NCBI GenBank assembly: GCA_963667605.2
Contig: CAXXUZ010000001.1
Span: forward strand, 372,001 to 436,000
Direction: 5' to 3'
Length of the DNA stretch: 64,000 nucleotides
Origin: JADLGL01 sp963667605
GTDB taxonomy: Bacteria; Pseudomonadota; Alphaproteobacteria; Rhizobiales; Kaistiaceae
The notes beneath the pieces are model-generated. The model had not been told where the DNA came from and ran no database searches. It saw only the letters and a list, made by a program, of their open reading frames with translations. Of the stretch, positions 17,678 to 26,945 are shown piece after piece; within the stretch, counting starts at the first letter, position 1, and every line of letters starts with the position of its first letter. The position numbers and the translations under genes were made by a program.

Positions 17678-19503
17678 GCTGGCTGTGCTGCCTGCTCCAA
17701 CCAGTCCAGATCTTCGCCCGCCAGGCGCGGCGATAGCGCCTCGCGAACGCTCGCATGATAGGCGTCGAGCCAATCGCGCTCTCCCTCCGTCAGCAAGGAC
17801 TCATCAATCAGACGTCGATCGATTGGGCACAGTGTCAACGTCTCGAAGCTATGCATCTGCCGGTCGCCGCCGCCGATTGGTTTCGGCTCGATGACGAGCA
17901 CCAGGTTCTCTATCCGTATGCCGTAGGCGCCCGGTTTGTAATAGCCAGGTTCGTTGGAAAGAATCATCCCGGTCTCCAATGCGACATGTCCGGTTTTCGA
18001 AATCCGCGCCGGGCCCTCATGGACCGAGAGAAACGAGCCGACGCCATGGCCAGTGCCGTGATCATAATCGTGGCCGGAGTTCCACAAAGGCGCGCGGGCA
18101 ACTGCATCGAGCTGGGCGCCGGTGGTGCCGGCGGGAAAGCGTGCCCTGGCGAGCGCGATGTGGCCCTTGAGCACGAGCGTGAACCGCGTCCGCATCTCTG
18201 CGCTTGGCGTGCCGATTGCCAGTGTCCGAGTGATGTCGGTGGTGCCGTCGCGATATTGCCCGCCCGAGTCGATCAGAAAAAGGGAATCCTGCTCAAGCTT
18301 GCGGTTGCTTTGGCGGGTGACGCGATAATGGACGATGGCGCCGTTTGGGCCGGCGCAGGCAATGGTGTCGAAGGAGATGTCAGCGAGTTCCTCGCCATCA
18401 TCGGCGGCGGTCTTCGTGCGTATTCTCTCCAGCATTTCGACGGCGGTGATTTCGTCAATGTCGCCCGAGGGGGCTTCGCGATCGAGCCAGGCGAGGAACC
18501 GGACCATGGCGATTCCGTCGCGAAGATGGGCGCGCTGGGCCCCGGCAAGTTCGGCCTTGTTCTTCCGTGATTTCAACAGGTTTGCCGGATCGCGCGCCTC
18601 GACCAGTTTGCCGCCGGCTTCGGTGATGAGCTGGCCGAATCGAGCCGGCGCCGAGGAGCCGTCGATTGATACTTTCTTGTTGGCGCGGCCGAGGGCCTGC
18701 AGATCGGCTGCCAGCGCCCACGGCTCGGCGATTTCGGCGATTTCGACGAGCTCGTTGCGGATGGCGTTGGTGAGCTTGCGCCCGTCGACATAGAGCTTCG
18801 GCTTGCCCTTCGCTCTGACTATGGCGAACGCCAATGGTGCGGGATTGTGAGGCACATCGCTGCCGCGAATGTTGAAGCTCCAGGCGACGGAGTCGGCGAC
18901 CGTCAGGACCGTGGCATCGAGCTTCTTTTCGCCAAGCACGGCAGTGATCTTTGCAATCTTGTCTGCCGCGCTCTTGCCCGCATATTTGACCGCGTGAAGG
19001 CTGATTTCGGCGGTCGGAGGCTGGGGCCGATCGGTCCAAAGCGTGTCGATCAAGTTCTCCTCGAAGGCCACCAGTTCGCCGCCTGCTATGAGGCATTGCC
19101 GCTCAAGGCGTCGCGCCTCGACGACCGTGAACAACATCGGGTCGTAGCCGATCCGATCGCCTTCGGCGATGTTCCGACCGAGCCACTTTGCAGGCGGAGT
19201 TCCTATCAAATCAACGATTTCGAAGACGCGAGGGGAAACCTCGTCGGCGGCTTGCAGAGTGTAGCGGCCGTCGACAAAGACAGCGGCCTTATCGGCCAGG
19301 ACAATTGCCGCGCCGGCTGAGCCGGTGAAGTCGGTCAGCCAAGCCAGCCGCTCGGCCGAAGCCGATAGATATTCGCTCTGATGCTCATCGGCATGTGGAA
19401 CAACATAGCCGGCGAGGCCTGCCAGTTTCAGTCGATCGCGGAGGAGCGCGACACGTTCGGCACTCTTGCCATCGGCAGTGCGCATTTCGAAGCTTTGGAA
19501 CAT
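17674..19503 (-). CDS. Xaa-Pro aminopeptidase, M24B family
   Basis: This cytoplasmic dinuclear-metal peptidase removes N-terminal residues before proline. The start is the ATG at 19503 (MFQSFEMRT) because AGGAAG precedes it by about 6 bases; this yields 609 residues. Two N-terminal creatinase-like domains precede a C-terminal pita-bread domain. Metal ligands are visible: the two Asp in LIDSGGQYRDGTTDITR, the His in DHGTGHGVG, and the Glu in LSNEPGYY and in FETLTL. The ~600-residue, three-domain form resembles the eukaryotic-type APP1 enzymes seen in many alphaproteobacteria. Confidence 0.92.
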   Translation of the reverse strand: MFQSFEMRTADGKSAERVALLRDRLKLAGLAGYVVPHADEHQSEYLSASAERLAWLTDFTGSAGAAIVLADKAAVFVDGRYTLQAADEVSPRVFEIVDLIGTPPAKWLGRNIAEGDRIGYDPMLFTVVEARRLERQCLIAGGELVAFEENLIDTLWTDRPQPPTAEISLHAVKYAGKSAADKIAKITAVLGEKKLDATVLTVADSVAWSFNIRGSDVPHNPAPLAFAIVRAKGKPKLYVDGRKLTNAIRNELVEIAEIAEPWALAADLQALGRANKKVSIDGSSAPARFGQLITEAGGKLVEARDPANLLKSRKNKAELAGAQRAHLRDGIAMVRFLAWLDREAPSGDIDEITAVEMLERIRTKTAADDGEELADISFDTIACAGPNGAIVHYRVTRQSNRKLEQDSLFLIDSGGQYRDGTTDITRTLAIGTPSAEMRTRFTLVLKGHIALARARFPAGTTGAQLDAVARAPLWNSGHDYDHGTGHGVGSFLSVHEGPARISKTGHVALETGMILSNEPGYYKPGAYGIRIENLVLVIEPKPIGGGDRQMHSFETLTLCPIDRRLIDESLLTEGERDWLDAYHASVREALSPRLAGEDLDWLEQAAQPA

Positions 19504-19769
19504 GGTTGCTTCCTGCGCCGGAGAAGGGTGCGGCGGCACGCGATGTTATCCGCATTCGGCGCTTAACGGTCACGCTGCCCGAGAGCAAGCTCGGCCATCC
19601 AAGAGTGGCTCCCACCAATTGATATTTTCCGCGCGCCGCCCCTTCTTTTCCGGGGGTGGGACACGATATAGGTTTCGAGCTTTTCCGATGGCCGACGCTT
19701 CCGGCTGCGGGCACTAGCACGATTAACTTCGTAAGAGTGCGCGCAAGAGGCTGAAAAAGATCAATCTTC

Positions 19770-20762
19770 ATGCTCGAAATGTCCGGCCGGTCAGACGGCG
19801 ATAGCGGCCTTGCGATCGACGCAGTCGAGCTCCGCAAGGCCTTTGGAAGCACAAAGGCTGTCGATGGAATCAGCCTCGCCGTTCCGAGGGGAAGTGTGTT
19901 TGGTTTGCTCGGACCCAACGGAGCGGGCAAGACCACGTGCGTTCGGATTCTGACGACGCTGCTGCGACCCGATAGCGGCCGGGCCAGAGTTGCCGGCTTC
20001 GATGTGGTTGAAGATCCGAATGAGGTCAGGAAGCGGATTGGGCTCGTTGGCCAATCCGCCAGCGTCGATGAAATCCTCAGCGGACGGCAGAATCTGATCA
20101 TGGTCGGCCGGCTGTACGGGATGCCATCCGGTGATGCCAAAAAGCGCGCCGACGAGCTTCTGGAATGTCTCGACTTGCTTGAGCCGGGCAAAAAGTCGGT
20201 GAAGACATATTCCGGCGGCATGCGCCGTCGGCTCGACCTGGCCGCCAGTCTGGTGGTGTCGCCGCCGATCCTGTTCCCCGACGAGCCGACGACCGGCCTC
20301 GACCCCAATGGCCGGGCCGCGACCTGGGAGGTCATCTCGACGATGACCAAGGGCGGGACAACGGTGCTGTTAACGACCCAATATATGGAGGAGGCGGATC
20401 GGTTCGCCGAGCGGGTTGCGGTCATCGACCATGGCAAGGTCGTAGCGGAAGGCACGCCGACCGAACTGAAAGCCCGCATCAGCAATGCGACTCTGGTGAT
20501 CCAGATCGGCGATGTGCTCACTGAAGAGGCGGCGCGAAATGCGATAGCGCCCTTTGCCGCCGGCGAGCCGCAACGCCGCGGCAAGGAACTGGCCGCACCG
20601 CTGCGCGACCTCGGCAGTATCGCCGAGATCGTCAAGGCGCTGGCCGCTGCCGGCGCGACCCTCGATCAGATCAATATCGCCAAGGCGAGCATGGATGATG
20701 TCTTTTTCGAGCTGACCGGCCAGCCGCAGAAAAGCCATGTTGAAGAAGGGCAGACGCAATGA
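19770..20762 (+). CDS. ABC transporter ATP-binding protein, DrrA-like
   Basis: The 330-residue ATPase has Walker A GPNGAGKTT near residue 50, signature YSGGMRRR near 150, Walker B LFPDEPTTGLDP near 170 and the H-loop Gln/His region TTQYMEEAD. The C-terminal extension and the GLDPNGR context are typical of the DrrA/daunorubicin-resistance exporter family. It overlaps the permease by 4 bases and probably powers it. Substrate unknown. Two in-frame ATGs lie at the start (19770, 19779). Confidence 0.9.
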   Translation: MLEMSGRSDGDSGLAIDAVELRKAFGSTKAVDGISLAVPRGSVFGLLGPNGAGKTTCVRILTTLLRPDSGRARVAGFDVVEDPNEVRKRIGLVGQSASVDEILSGRQNLIMVGRLYGMPSGDAKKRADELLECLDLLEPGKKSVKTYSGGMRRRLDLAASLVVSPPILFPDEPTTGLDPNGRAATWEVISTMTKGGTTVLLTTQYMEEADRFAERVAVIDHGKVVAEGTPTELKARISNATLVIQIGDVLTEEAARNAIAPFAAGEPQRRGKELAAPLRDLGSIAEIVKALAAAGATLDQINIAKASMDDVFFELTGQPQKSHVEEGQTQ

Positions 20763-21532
20763 GCACCATCACCGCAGCGGAGGAACCGTTCACCGGCCGC
20801 CGAAAGGGTTCGCTGGCCAAGACCTTCGACGAGATCCGCGTGATCGTCTGGCGCAACCTCTTCCACATCCCCCGGGTTCCGGAGCGGCTGGCGGACGTCA
20901 CCGTGATGCCGGTAATGTTCGTGCTGTTGTTCGGCTATGTGTTCGGCAGCGCCATCAGCCTGCCGGGCGTCGAAGTCGGACCGGAAGCATCTGCCGCCTA
21001 TCGCGAATTCCTGATCGCCGGCATTTTCGTCCAGTCGATGGTGTTCATGTCGATCACGACCGCCGTCGGTGTCGCCAATGACATGCGGGAAGGGGTGATA
21101 GACCGCTTCCGGTCGCTGCCGATCAGCCGGGTGTCGCTGCTGGGTGGGAGAGTGATCGCCACTCTGGTCGAGGGTTGGCTTGGCATCACGGTGATGGCGA
21201 TCTGCGGCCTATTGGTTGGTTGGGGCGCGCATAACGGGTTTGTCGAAACCGTCGCCGCCTTTGCGCTGCTGGTCGGCATCGCCTTCGCGATGATCTGTAT
21301 CGGCACCTTCATCGGCCAGCTGGTGAAGAACTCGATGACCGCGCAGACGATCGGCTTCGTCGTTGTCTTTCCCCTGACATTTGTCTCGAACGCCTTCGTT
21401 CCCACCGACAATATGCCGGCATTCCTCAAGGCCTTTGCCGAATGGAACCCGGTGAGCGCGATGGTCGCGGCCATTCGTGATTTGTTCGGCAATGGCTATG
21501 TCGTGCCGGCTGACGCGCCATGGCCGCTGTAG
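20759..21532 (+). CDS. ABC-2 type permease, DrrB-like, cut short by an amber codon
   Basis: This is the membrane partner of the preceding ATPase. It shows at least five hydrophobic segments, beginning with VMPVMFVLLFGYVFG, and the ABC-2 loop near FPLTFVSNAFVP. The frame ends at TAG 21530-21532 after PADAPWPL. Translation past that stop continues in frame as NPVLASLTWIAILATIGL and ends at a second TAG (21626-21628); PWPL-x-NPV is where family members enter their last membrane helix. Loss of that helix probably impairs the exporter. Confidence 0.8.
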   Translation: MSTITAAEEPFTGRRKGSLAKTFDEIRVIVWRNLFHIPRVPERLADVTVMPVMFVLLFGYVFGSAISLPGVEVGPEASAAYREFLIAGIFVQSMVFMSITTAVGVANDMREGVIDRFRSLPISRVSLLGGRVIATLVEGWLGITVMAICGLLVGWGAHNGFVETVAAFALLVGIAFAMICIGTFIGQLVKNSMTAQTIGFVVVFPLTFVSNAFVPTDNMPAFLKAFAEWNPVSAMVAAIRDLFGNGYVVPADAPWPL

Positions 21533-21644
21533 AATCCAGTGCTGGCGTCGTTGACCTGGATCGCGATCCTGGCCACAATCGGCCTGTCGCTGGCGGTGTG
21601 GAAATATTCGCAAGTCCGGGACAGTTAGGGCCGGACGCCGCAAC

Positions 21645-21985
21645 CTCATCACCACCGCGGACGAGGAGGGCGATCCCAGTCGGGGTGACCAGGTGCCGAA
21701 CCCCTCCGGTGCGTGACGAGTAACTCAGGTCGAGAAGCCCAGAATGTCGGAGCGACTCGAGAGTTCGACCAACCACCGACGACCTCAATCCAGTATCCCT
21801 TGCGATTCACTGGTTGTTCTTCTTGAATGCATTCTGGCGCCCGACAAATACTTTTCTTTCCATATCGCTCAGTTGGATATCGGAACGTCGATCGTTTCGT
21901 CATCTTGAATGGGGCTATCACGCTCTTCTTGCACTAGTTCCACAGCTTCTGTCGCCGCCTGATTTGCGGTCTGCTCCAACGCTCC
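21645..21985 (-). pseudogene. Degraded winged-helix-like gene between the ABC exporter and uvrD
   Basis: On the minus strand a frame after the uvrD end reads GALEQTANQAATEAVELVQ and stops at TGA after VPISN. A one-base shift continues as LSDMERKVFVGRQNAFKKNN, then a TGA, then TGLRSSVVGRTLESLRHSGL and TGGVRHLVTPTGIALLVRG. The last part looks like a winged-helix DNA-binding segment (helix, then TPTG wing/turn). One frameshift and one stop are needed to join it, so it is not functional. I do not recognise the family. This explains the ~450-base stretch without an intact gene. Confidence 0.4.
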
Positions 21986-21986
21986 T

Positions 21987-24401
21987 TCAATGCCTCTCGA
22001 CGAACGAGTCGATCACCCGCTTGCGGCCGGCCTTGTCGAAGTCGATCGTCAGCTTGTTGCCTTCGATCGCGGCGATGGCACCATAGCCGAATTTTTGATG
22101 AAAGACGCGCTCGCCGAGTGAAAAATCAGAACTTGGGGTGACGCTTTTCGCCACCAATTCGCCATCGATTTCCACCGGTCCACCGGGGCGATTGTAACTT
22201 CGGGTCGAACGGCCGCCGCGATGTGATCCACCGCCGAAGAGATCCGCCTGGCCGGCGCGGTTGCGCTGCGCCCGCTGCCAGCCCGGCGTCTGATAGGTGT
22301 TGGTGAAGGGCTCGGCCTTGTCGAAGCGGCTCATGCCGTAGCTGCCGCCCATGCCGCCGACGCCATAGCCGCCATAGCTCGGGCCCTGTTCGACGATCTC
22401 GATCTGATCGGCCGGCAGTTCCTCGATGAAGCGCGAGGGTACCGATGATTGCCATAGGCCATGGATGCGGCGGTTGGAGGCGAACCAGATCATCGCCCGG
22501 CGTTTGGCGCGGGTGAGGCCAACATAAGCCAGCCGGCGCTCTTCTTCGAGCGAGGCCTTGCCGCCCTCGTCGAGGGCGCGTTGATTGGGGAACACGCCTT
22601 CCTCCCAGCCGGGCAGGAACACGGTCTCGAATTCGAGGCCCTTAGCCGAGTGCAAGGTCATGATCGAGACCTTGTCGTCCTCGCCATCACGATCGACATC
22701 CATCACCAGAGAGATGTGCTCAAGGAAGCCGGCCATGGTCTCGAAAGCCTCCATCGAGTGGATTAGCTCCTTGAGGTTTTCGAGCCGGCCGGGCGCGTCG
22801 GCGGAGCGCTCGTTCTGCCACATTTCAGTGTAGCCGGATTCCTCCAGGATCAGCTCGACAAGCTCGGTGTGCGGTAGCTGATCGAGCTGGCCACGCCATC
22901 GGTCGAACATCGTCAGGACGTTACGAAGCGCGCTCCTGGTGCGGGTGTTGATCTCCTCAGTGTCGCACAGTTCCGATGCCGCCTGCATCAGCGGGATCGC
23001 CTTGGACCTGGCATAATCATGGAGGAGGCGGATGGTGGTATCGCCGATGCCGCGGCGCGGGACATTGACGATCCGCTCGAAGGCGAGATCATCGGCCGGC
23101 TGCGCGGTGGCGCGGAGATAGGCGAGGGCGTCGCGGATCTCCTGGCGCTCGTAGAAGCGCGGACCGCCGATTACGCGATAATCGAGGCCGAGGGTGACGA
23201 AGCGGTCCTCGAATGAGCGCATTTGGAACGAGGCGCGGACGAGGATGGCGATGTCGTTGAGCTTGTGGTCCTGGCGCTGCAGTTGTTCGATCTGTTCGCC
23301 GATAGCGCGCGCTTCCTCCTCCGAATCCCAGGCCGAAGCGAGACGGACCTGCGGTGCGTCGGGGTCGGTGAGATCGGTGAAGAGGGTCTTGCCGAGCCGG
23401 CCTTCATTATGGGCGATCAGATGCGAGGCGGCGGCGAGGATCGGGCTGGTAGAACGGTAATTGCGCTCGAGCCGGATCACTTTGGCGCCGGGGAAATCGT
23501 GCTCGAAGCGAAGGATGTTGTCGATTTCGGCGCCCCGCCAGCCATAGATCGACTGATCATCATCGCCGACGCAGCAAATGTTTTGGCGGCCCTGAGCGAG
23601 GAGGCGGAGCCATAGATATTGGGCGACATTGGTGTCCTGATATTCGTCGACAAGCATGTAGCGGAGCTTGCGGTGATAGTCCTTGAGGACATCGGGCTGC
23701 TCGCGGAAAAGACGGAGGCATTCGAGCAGAAGGTCACCGAAATCGACAGCGTTCAGGATTTTCAGCCGTGCCTGATAGGCTGCGTAAAGCTCGGCGCCGC
23801 GACCATTGGCGAAAGCGCCGCCTTCGCCGGGCGGCAGATCGCGCGGTGACCAGCCGCGATTCTTCCAATTATCGATTATCGAAGCTAGTGCGCGCGCCGG
23901 CCAGCGCTTCTCATCGATATTCTCCGCCAGAATGATCTGCTTCATCAATCGGATCTGGTCGTCGGTATCGAGAATGGTGAAGCTCGGTTTCAGCCCGATC
24001 ATTTCAGCGTGGCGGCGCAACAGTTTGACACCGATCGAATGGAAGGTGCCGAGCCACTGCATGCCCTCGACGGTGCCGCCGATCAGTTTGCCGACCCGCA
24101 GTTTCATCTCGCGGGCGGCCTTGTTGGTGAAGGTGACGGCGAGGATTTCCCATGGCCGCGCCTTTCCGGTGGCCAGCAGATGAGCGATTCGTGTGGTTAG
24201 AACGCGGGTCTTGCCGGTGCCGGCGCCGGCGAGCACCAAGATTGGTCCGTCGATGGTCTCGACCGCCTGCCGCTGCTCCGAATTGAGGTCGTCGAGATAG
24301 GCGGAGCCGCGTGCGCTCATAGCTCGGGCGGCGATTGCGCCGGGTCGCGGCTCCTCAGCCTGATCGACCGGCAAGGCCGCACCTTGGTCGCGTGCAGTCA
24401 T
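21987..24401 (-). CDS. uvrD: UvrD/PcrA-type superfamily 1 DNA helicase
   Basis: The 804-residue protein is a 3'-5' SF1A helicase acting in nucleotide-excision and mismatch repair. Visible motifs: Q motif LNSEQRQAV, Walker A AGAGTGKTR near residue 58, motif II VDEYQDTN, motif III GDDDQSIYGWRGA, IV LERNYRS, V LHSAKGLEFETVFLPG, VI VGLTRAKRR. The C terminus has a Gly/Tyr/Ser-rich linker and a Tudor-like end (GERVFHQKFGYG), which in PcrA/UvrD contacts RNA polymerase. The start at 24401 has GAGG at a short distance. Naming uvrD versus pcrA is conventional. Confidence 0.94.
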   Translation of the reverse strand: MTARDQGAALPVDQAEEPRPGAIAARAMSARGSAYLDDLNSEQRQAVETIDGPILVLAGAGTGKTRVLTTRIAHLLATGKARPWEILAVTFTNKAAREMKLRVGKLIGGTVEGMQWLGTFHSIGVKLLRRHAEMIGLKPSFTILDTDDQIRLMKQIILAENIDEKRWPARALASIIDNWKNRGWSPRDLPPGEGGAFANGRGAELYAAYQARLKILNAVDFGDLLLECLRLFREQPDVLKDYHRKLRYMLVDEYQDTNVAQYLWLRLLAQGRQNICCVGDDDQSIYGWRGAEIDNILRFEHDFPGAKVIRLERNYRSTSPILAAASHLIAHNEGRLGKTLFTDLTDPDAPQVRLASAWDSEEEARAIGEQIEQLQRQDHKLNDIAILVRASFQMRSFEDRFVTLGLDYRVIGGPRFYERQEIRDALAYLRATAQPADDLAFERIVNVPRRGIGDTTIRLLHDYARSKAIPLMQAASELCDTEEINTRTRSALRNVLTMFDRWRGQLDQLPHTELVELILEESGYTEMWQNERSADAPGRLENLKELIHSMEAFETMAGFLEHISLVMDVDRDGEDDKVSIMTLHSAKGLEFETVFLPGWEEGVFPNQRALDEGGKASLEEERRLAYVGLTRAKRRAMIWFASNRRIHGLWQSSVPSRFIEELPADQIEIVEQGPSYGGYGVGGMGGSYGMSRFDKAEPFTNTYQTPGWQRAQRNRAGQADLFGGGSHRGGRSTRSYNRPGGPVEIDGELVAKSVTPSSDFSLGERVFHQKFGYGAIAAIEGNKLTIDFDKAGRKRVIDSFVERH

Positions 24402-24473
24402 CGACGCCTCAAATCAATCGAATCCTGAAGAAAGAACACTATAGCAACAAATGGGATGGCGCGAGCGCGATCG

Positions 24474-25388
24474 CTAGCTCATCGCGCTTGCCGCTACTTC
24501 GGCCTCTGCCGCCATTTCCTGTAGGTCGCCTGCGAACAGAGCGGCGAGGAATACGCCGAGTCTTTGGCGCTGCCACAGCTCGTAGAGAACATTGTGCTCA
24601 TCTGAGAGCCCCATCTCGACGCGGTGGACCGGCCGCATCGCTGCCAACCCATCGACTGCAGCACGGTCCTTGGTGTTGCCCCCGGGGTAGACGCAATAAA
24701 GAGGGGGCGCGGCTGGGCTGCAAGGGCACAGGGGATCGAAGGCTGAGATCGGACGACGACCGGATGTGGTGAGGCGAGCGATATGCCAGGCTGGCCCTCC
24801 GCCGATCGACACTGCCTGATCGGCGCCGATCAGAATACCGGCTCTTAGGGCCGGGAAACCGCCCATGCTGGTGCCGAAGGTGACTATTCGAGGATAGCGC
24901 TTCGTTTCCAAATCGGCCTGCAGCCGCATCACAAGGCCTAAGAGCGAGTCGGCATAGCCCTCGGTGCCGTGGTCATAGTGCTCACGCCGATGGTCGCGGA
25001 GCGCCACGATATCGTAGCCATCGGAGGGCAGAACTTGCGGCAGCGCCGTGATCGGCAGCATTAGGCGCCGGGCCCGCCCGCAGAAACCTATCAGCAGGGT
25101 CTTGTTTCGCCGCGGTTGTTCCGGATCGTGGAAAAGCATGACGTCGTCGGCAAAGTAGTGCCGGACGTATTGCTGCGGTCTTTCATGTGCCAGCTGGTGC
25201 GCGATCGAGGTTTCTAGCAGCGCTGACCGAGCGGCCTCGCCGAGGACGGCTTGTCCGGCCAAAGCTCCTGCGAATTCGGCGGGCGTGCAATATTCCTCAA
25301 GCCTGCGGATAGCCGCCGCGATGCGGCTCGGCTCGTCCTCGCCGGCCAGAGCGGCCAGAATTGCGTTCTCAGTCGGATCGGTCGGCAA
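24474..25388 (-). CDS. Alpha/beta-hydrolase-like protein paired with an ACP
   Basis: The frame is open from 25601 but the first part only mirrors the ACP gene. I favour a TTG start at 25388 (LPTDPTENAIL), overlapping the ACP end by 20 bases, giving 304 residues. The nucleophile elbow GTSMGG lies near residue 170 within the order expected for alpha/beta hydrolases (strand RIVTFG, then helix FPALRAGILIG). Upstream is a strand-turn KTLLIGFCGRARR. A late SDEHNVLYEL may supply the His. By context it may hydrolyse or transfer the acyl group carried on the adjacent ACP; this is inference. Confidence 0.65.
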   Translation of the reverse strand: MPTDPTENAILAALAGEDEPSRIAAAIRRLEEYCTPAEFAGALAGQAVLGEAARSALLETSIAHQLAHERPQQYVRHYFADDVMLFHDPEQPRRNKTLLIGFCGRARRLMLPITALPQVLPSDGYDIVALRDHRREHYDHGTEGYADSLLGLVMRLQADLETKRYPRIVTFGTSMGGFPALRAGILIGADQAVSIGGGPAWHIARLTTSGRRPISAFDPLCPCSPAAPPLYCVYPGGNTKDRAAVDGLAAMRPVHRVEMGLSDEHNVLYELWQRQRLGVFLAALFAGDLQEMAAEAEVAASAMS

Positions 25389-25644
25389 TTTTCCCCGAGA
25401 TGAACTCGGCGAGGGTTTGGATGGAGGGGTAGGCGATGAAGTCGCCGAGGTCGCGGGCATAACCGGTTTCATCCTCAAGCAGCATCGAAATCTCGGCGGC
25501 GGCGAGGCTGCCGACGTCGAGATCCGTGAATCGGACATCTTGGCCGGGATCGACGAGCTTGGCGGCCCATTCCGGCCGGTCGGCGGCTCCGACCCATTCA
25601 TTCATCGCCCGGACGATAATTTGGCGGATCTCAACGGCCGTCAC
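25369..25644 (-). CDS. Acyl carrier protein-like protein
   Basis: The 91-residue acidic protein has a helix-loop-helix ACP pattern: FTDLDVGSLAAAEISMLLED, with the presumed phosphopantetheine Ser at residue 46, and a helix IV FIAYPSIQTLAEFI. The canonical Asp before that Ser (DSL) is replaced by Gly (GSL), which is unusual; whether it is still modified is uncertain. The GTG start at 25644 overlaps the terminal TGA of the P450 gene (GTGA), and its end overlaps the hydrolase, so the three genes form one operon. It is distinct from the housekeeping fatty-acid AcpP. Confidence 0.75.
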   Translation of the reverse strand: MTAVEIRQIIVRAMNEWVGAADRPEWAAKLVDPGQDVRFTDLDVGSLAAAEISMLLEDETGYARDLGDFIAYPSIQTLAEFISGKIADRSD

Positions 25645-26734
25645 GCCTGTAGCCTTATGCGCAGTTTAGTCGGGAAAACGAAGAGATAGTCCTGATCCCG
25701 AAGCTCGGACCCCAAATATTCAAGCTTGAACTCGCTCCGAGCGATCCCTGCAGTCAGCATCCGCCAAATATCGAGCGATAGCGGTCGAACCGAGACAGGC
25801 ATGTGAGCCGGCGCCGAAAATCCGGCCCTGCTGCCGAGAGTCCTCCGAGTAGGCCGAGGTCTGGAGTATGACCCTGAACCTGTCGCCCTTCCTTATCGCG
25901 GCGCCGCCGAACTCGAAATCCTCCGCGGCGATGCGCGCGAGATACGGGACACCGGTTTCCGGCGGATTGTCGGCGAAGGGGATTCTGTTGAGCCGGCTGC
26001 CATTATGTGTCTCGAAGGCGTGGCGCAGGCTCTCGCCGAGCGTGCCGAGCAATGCATCATATCCAAGGACCCAGAGTGAAAGAGGGACGCCTTCCTCCGC
26101 CTCCGAATTCGGATGGCCAAGACTATTCCGGACACGGATGCGGGATTCTCCGATCTCTTTGTCGATGCGCTGGTGCCAGCGAATTCCCAGCAAGCGGTCG
26201 AAGATTCGAGAGGTGTCGTTGGCCTCTTTCGCTTGGATCGATCGGAACACCGGAAATTGCACCGATCACAACATTGACCAAAGGCATCAGGACTTCGGTC
26301 ATGACCTCAAGCTCGCCCGGCCGGCCGAATTTAGCGGCTTGTTCACCGGTTGCTTCGACGATGGCCGTTTCGATCGCTTTCCGGCGCGAAGCCAGATGGC
26401 GCGCAACCGCCTTGCGATTGTTGGTGTGGCTGTCTCCATCGCTGGCGATCGGGATGTAGCCAAGGGCAAACAGGGCGTTATCGAGCGGCACACCGCCGGC
26501 CTCAGCCAAAACCCTTGTCGCGGCGCAATAATCGACAACCGTGAGCCGTTCGTCGGACAGCGCCTTTTCAGCCAGCGTGGGGTCAATCACGACCCAACTG
26601 CGAAGGGTGGGATCAAAGACGATGGCAGGCACGGACCGATATCGGCGGCGGCGGTCGGCCGCTCGATGAATATCGGCAGTGGAAACATCTTGCCGCACTT
26701 CCACCCCAAACCTCGGAAGTCTGGACCGACACAA
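25641..26734 (-). pseudogene. Cytochrome P450, broken by two frameshifts
   Basis: Three successive frames give one P450. The first (to about 26225) reads RSVPAIVFDPTLRSWVVIDP and ends in VIGAISGVPIDP. The second carries NDTSRIFDRLLGI, the meander region IRKGDRFRVIL and the haem-binding loop FGAGSHACLG with the Cys ligand. The third, from about 25765, gives the C terminus ELRDQDYLFVFPTKLRIRL and a TGA overlapping the ACP start. No clear oxygen-binding AGxxT motif is seen in the I helix. Start is uncertain (26734 or a GTG near 26700). Overlap with the ACP suggests that it once acted on an ACP-bound substrate. Confidence 0.7.
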
Positions 26735-26945
26735 TCAATGGACTATGCGCGAGGCAAGATGGCTTAGTCCACCCTACCAGTTTTTGTGGAAAGCATGCTT
26801 GACAGTTTTGAATGGGGCAATGGTCAAGAGCGGCTGCATCAAGCATGATTTATTGTTATTCGGTCGTTGCGCGATGCCGTAACAACAGCCATGAATCCCT
26901 ACCCCAGCGACCGGGTTAGGGGTTGAAAGGCCAAGGAGGCCGGAG

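Noticed and set aside
24474..25601. A 375-residue version of the hydrolase with a Ser/Pro-rich N terminus
   Set aside because: Those residues are the shadow of the ACP gene in another frame; the TTG at 25388 gives a normal protein.
26799..26804. TTGACA as a -35 promoter element in the gap before the AsmA gene
   Set aside because: No -10-like hexamer lies at proper spacing, so there is nothing to support a promoter.
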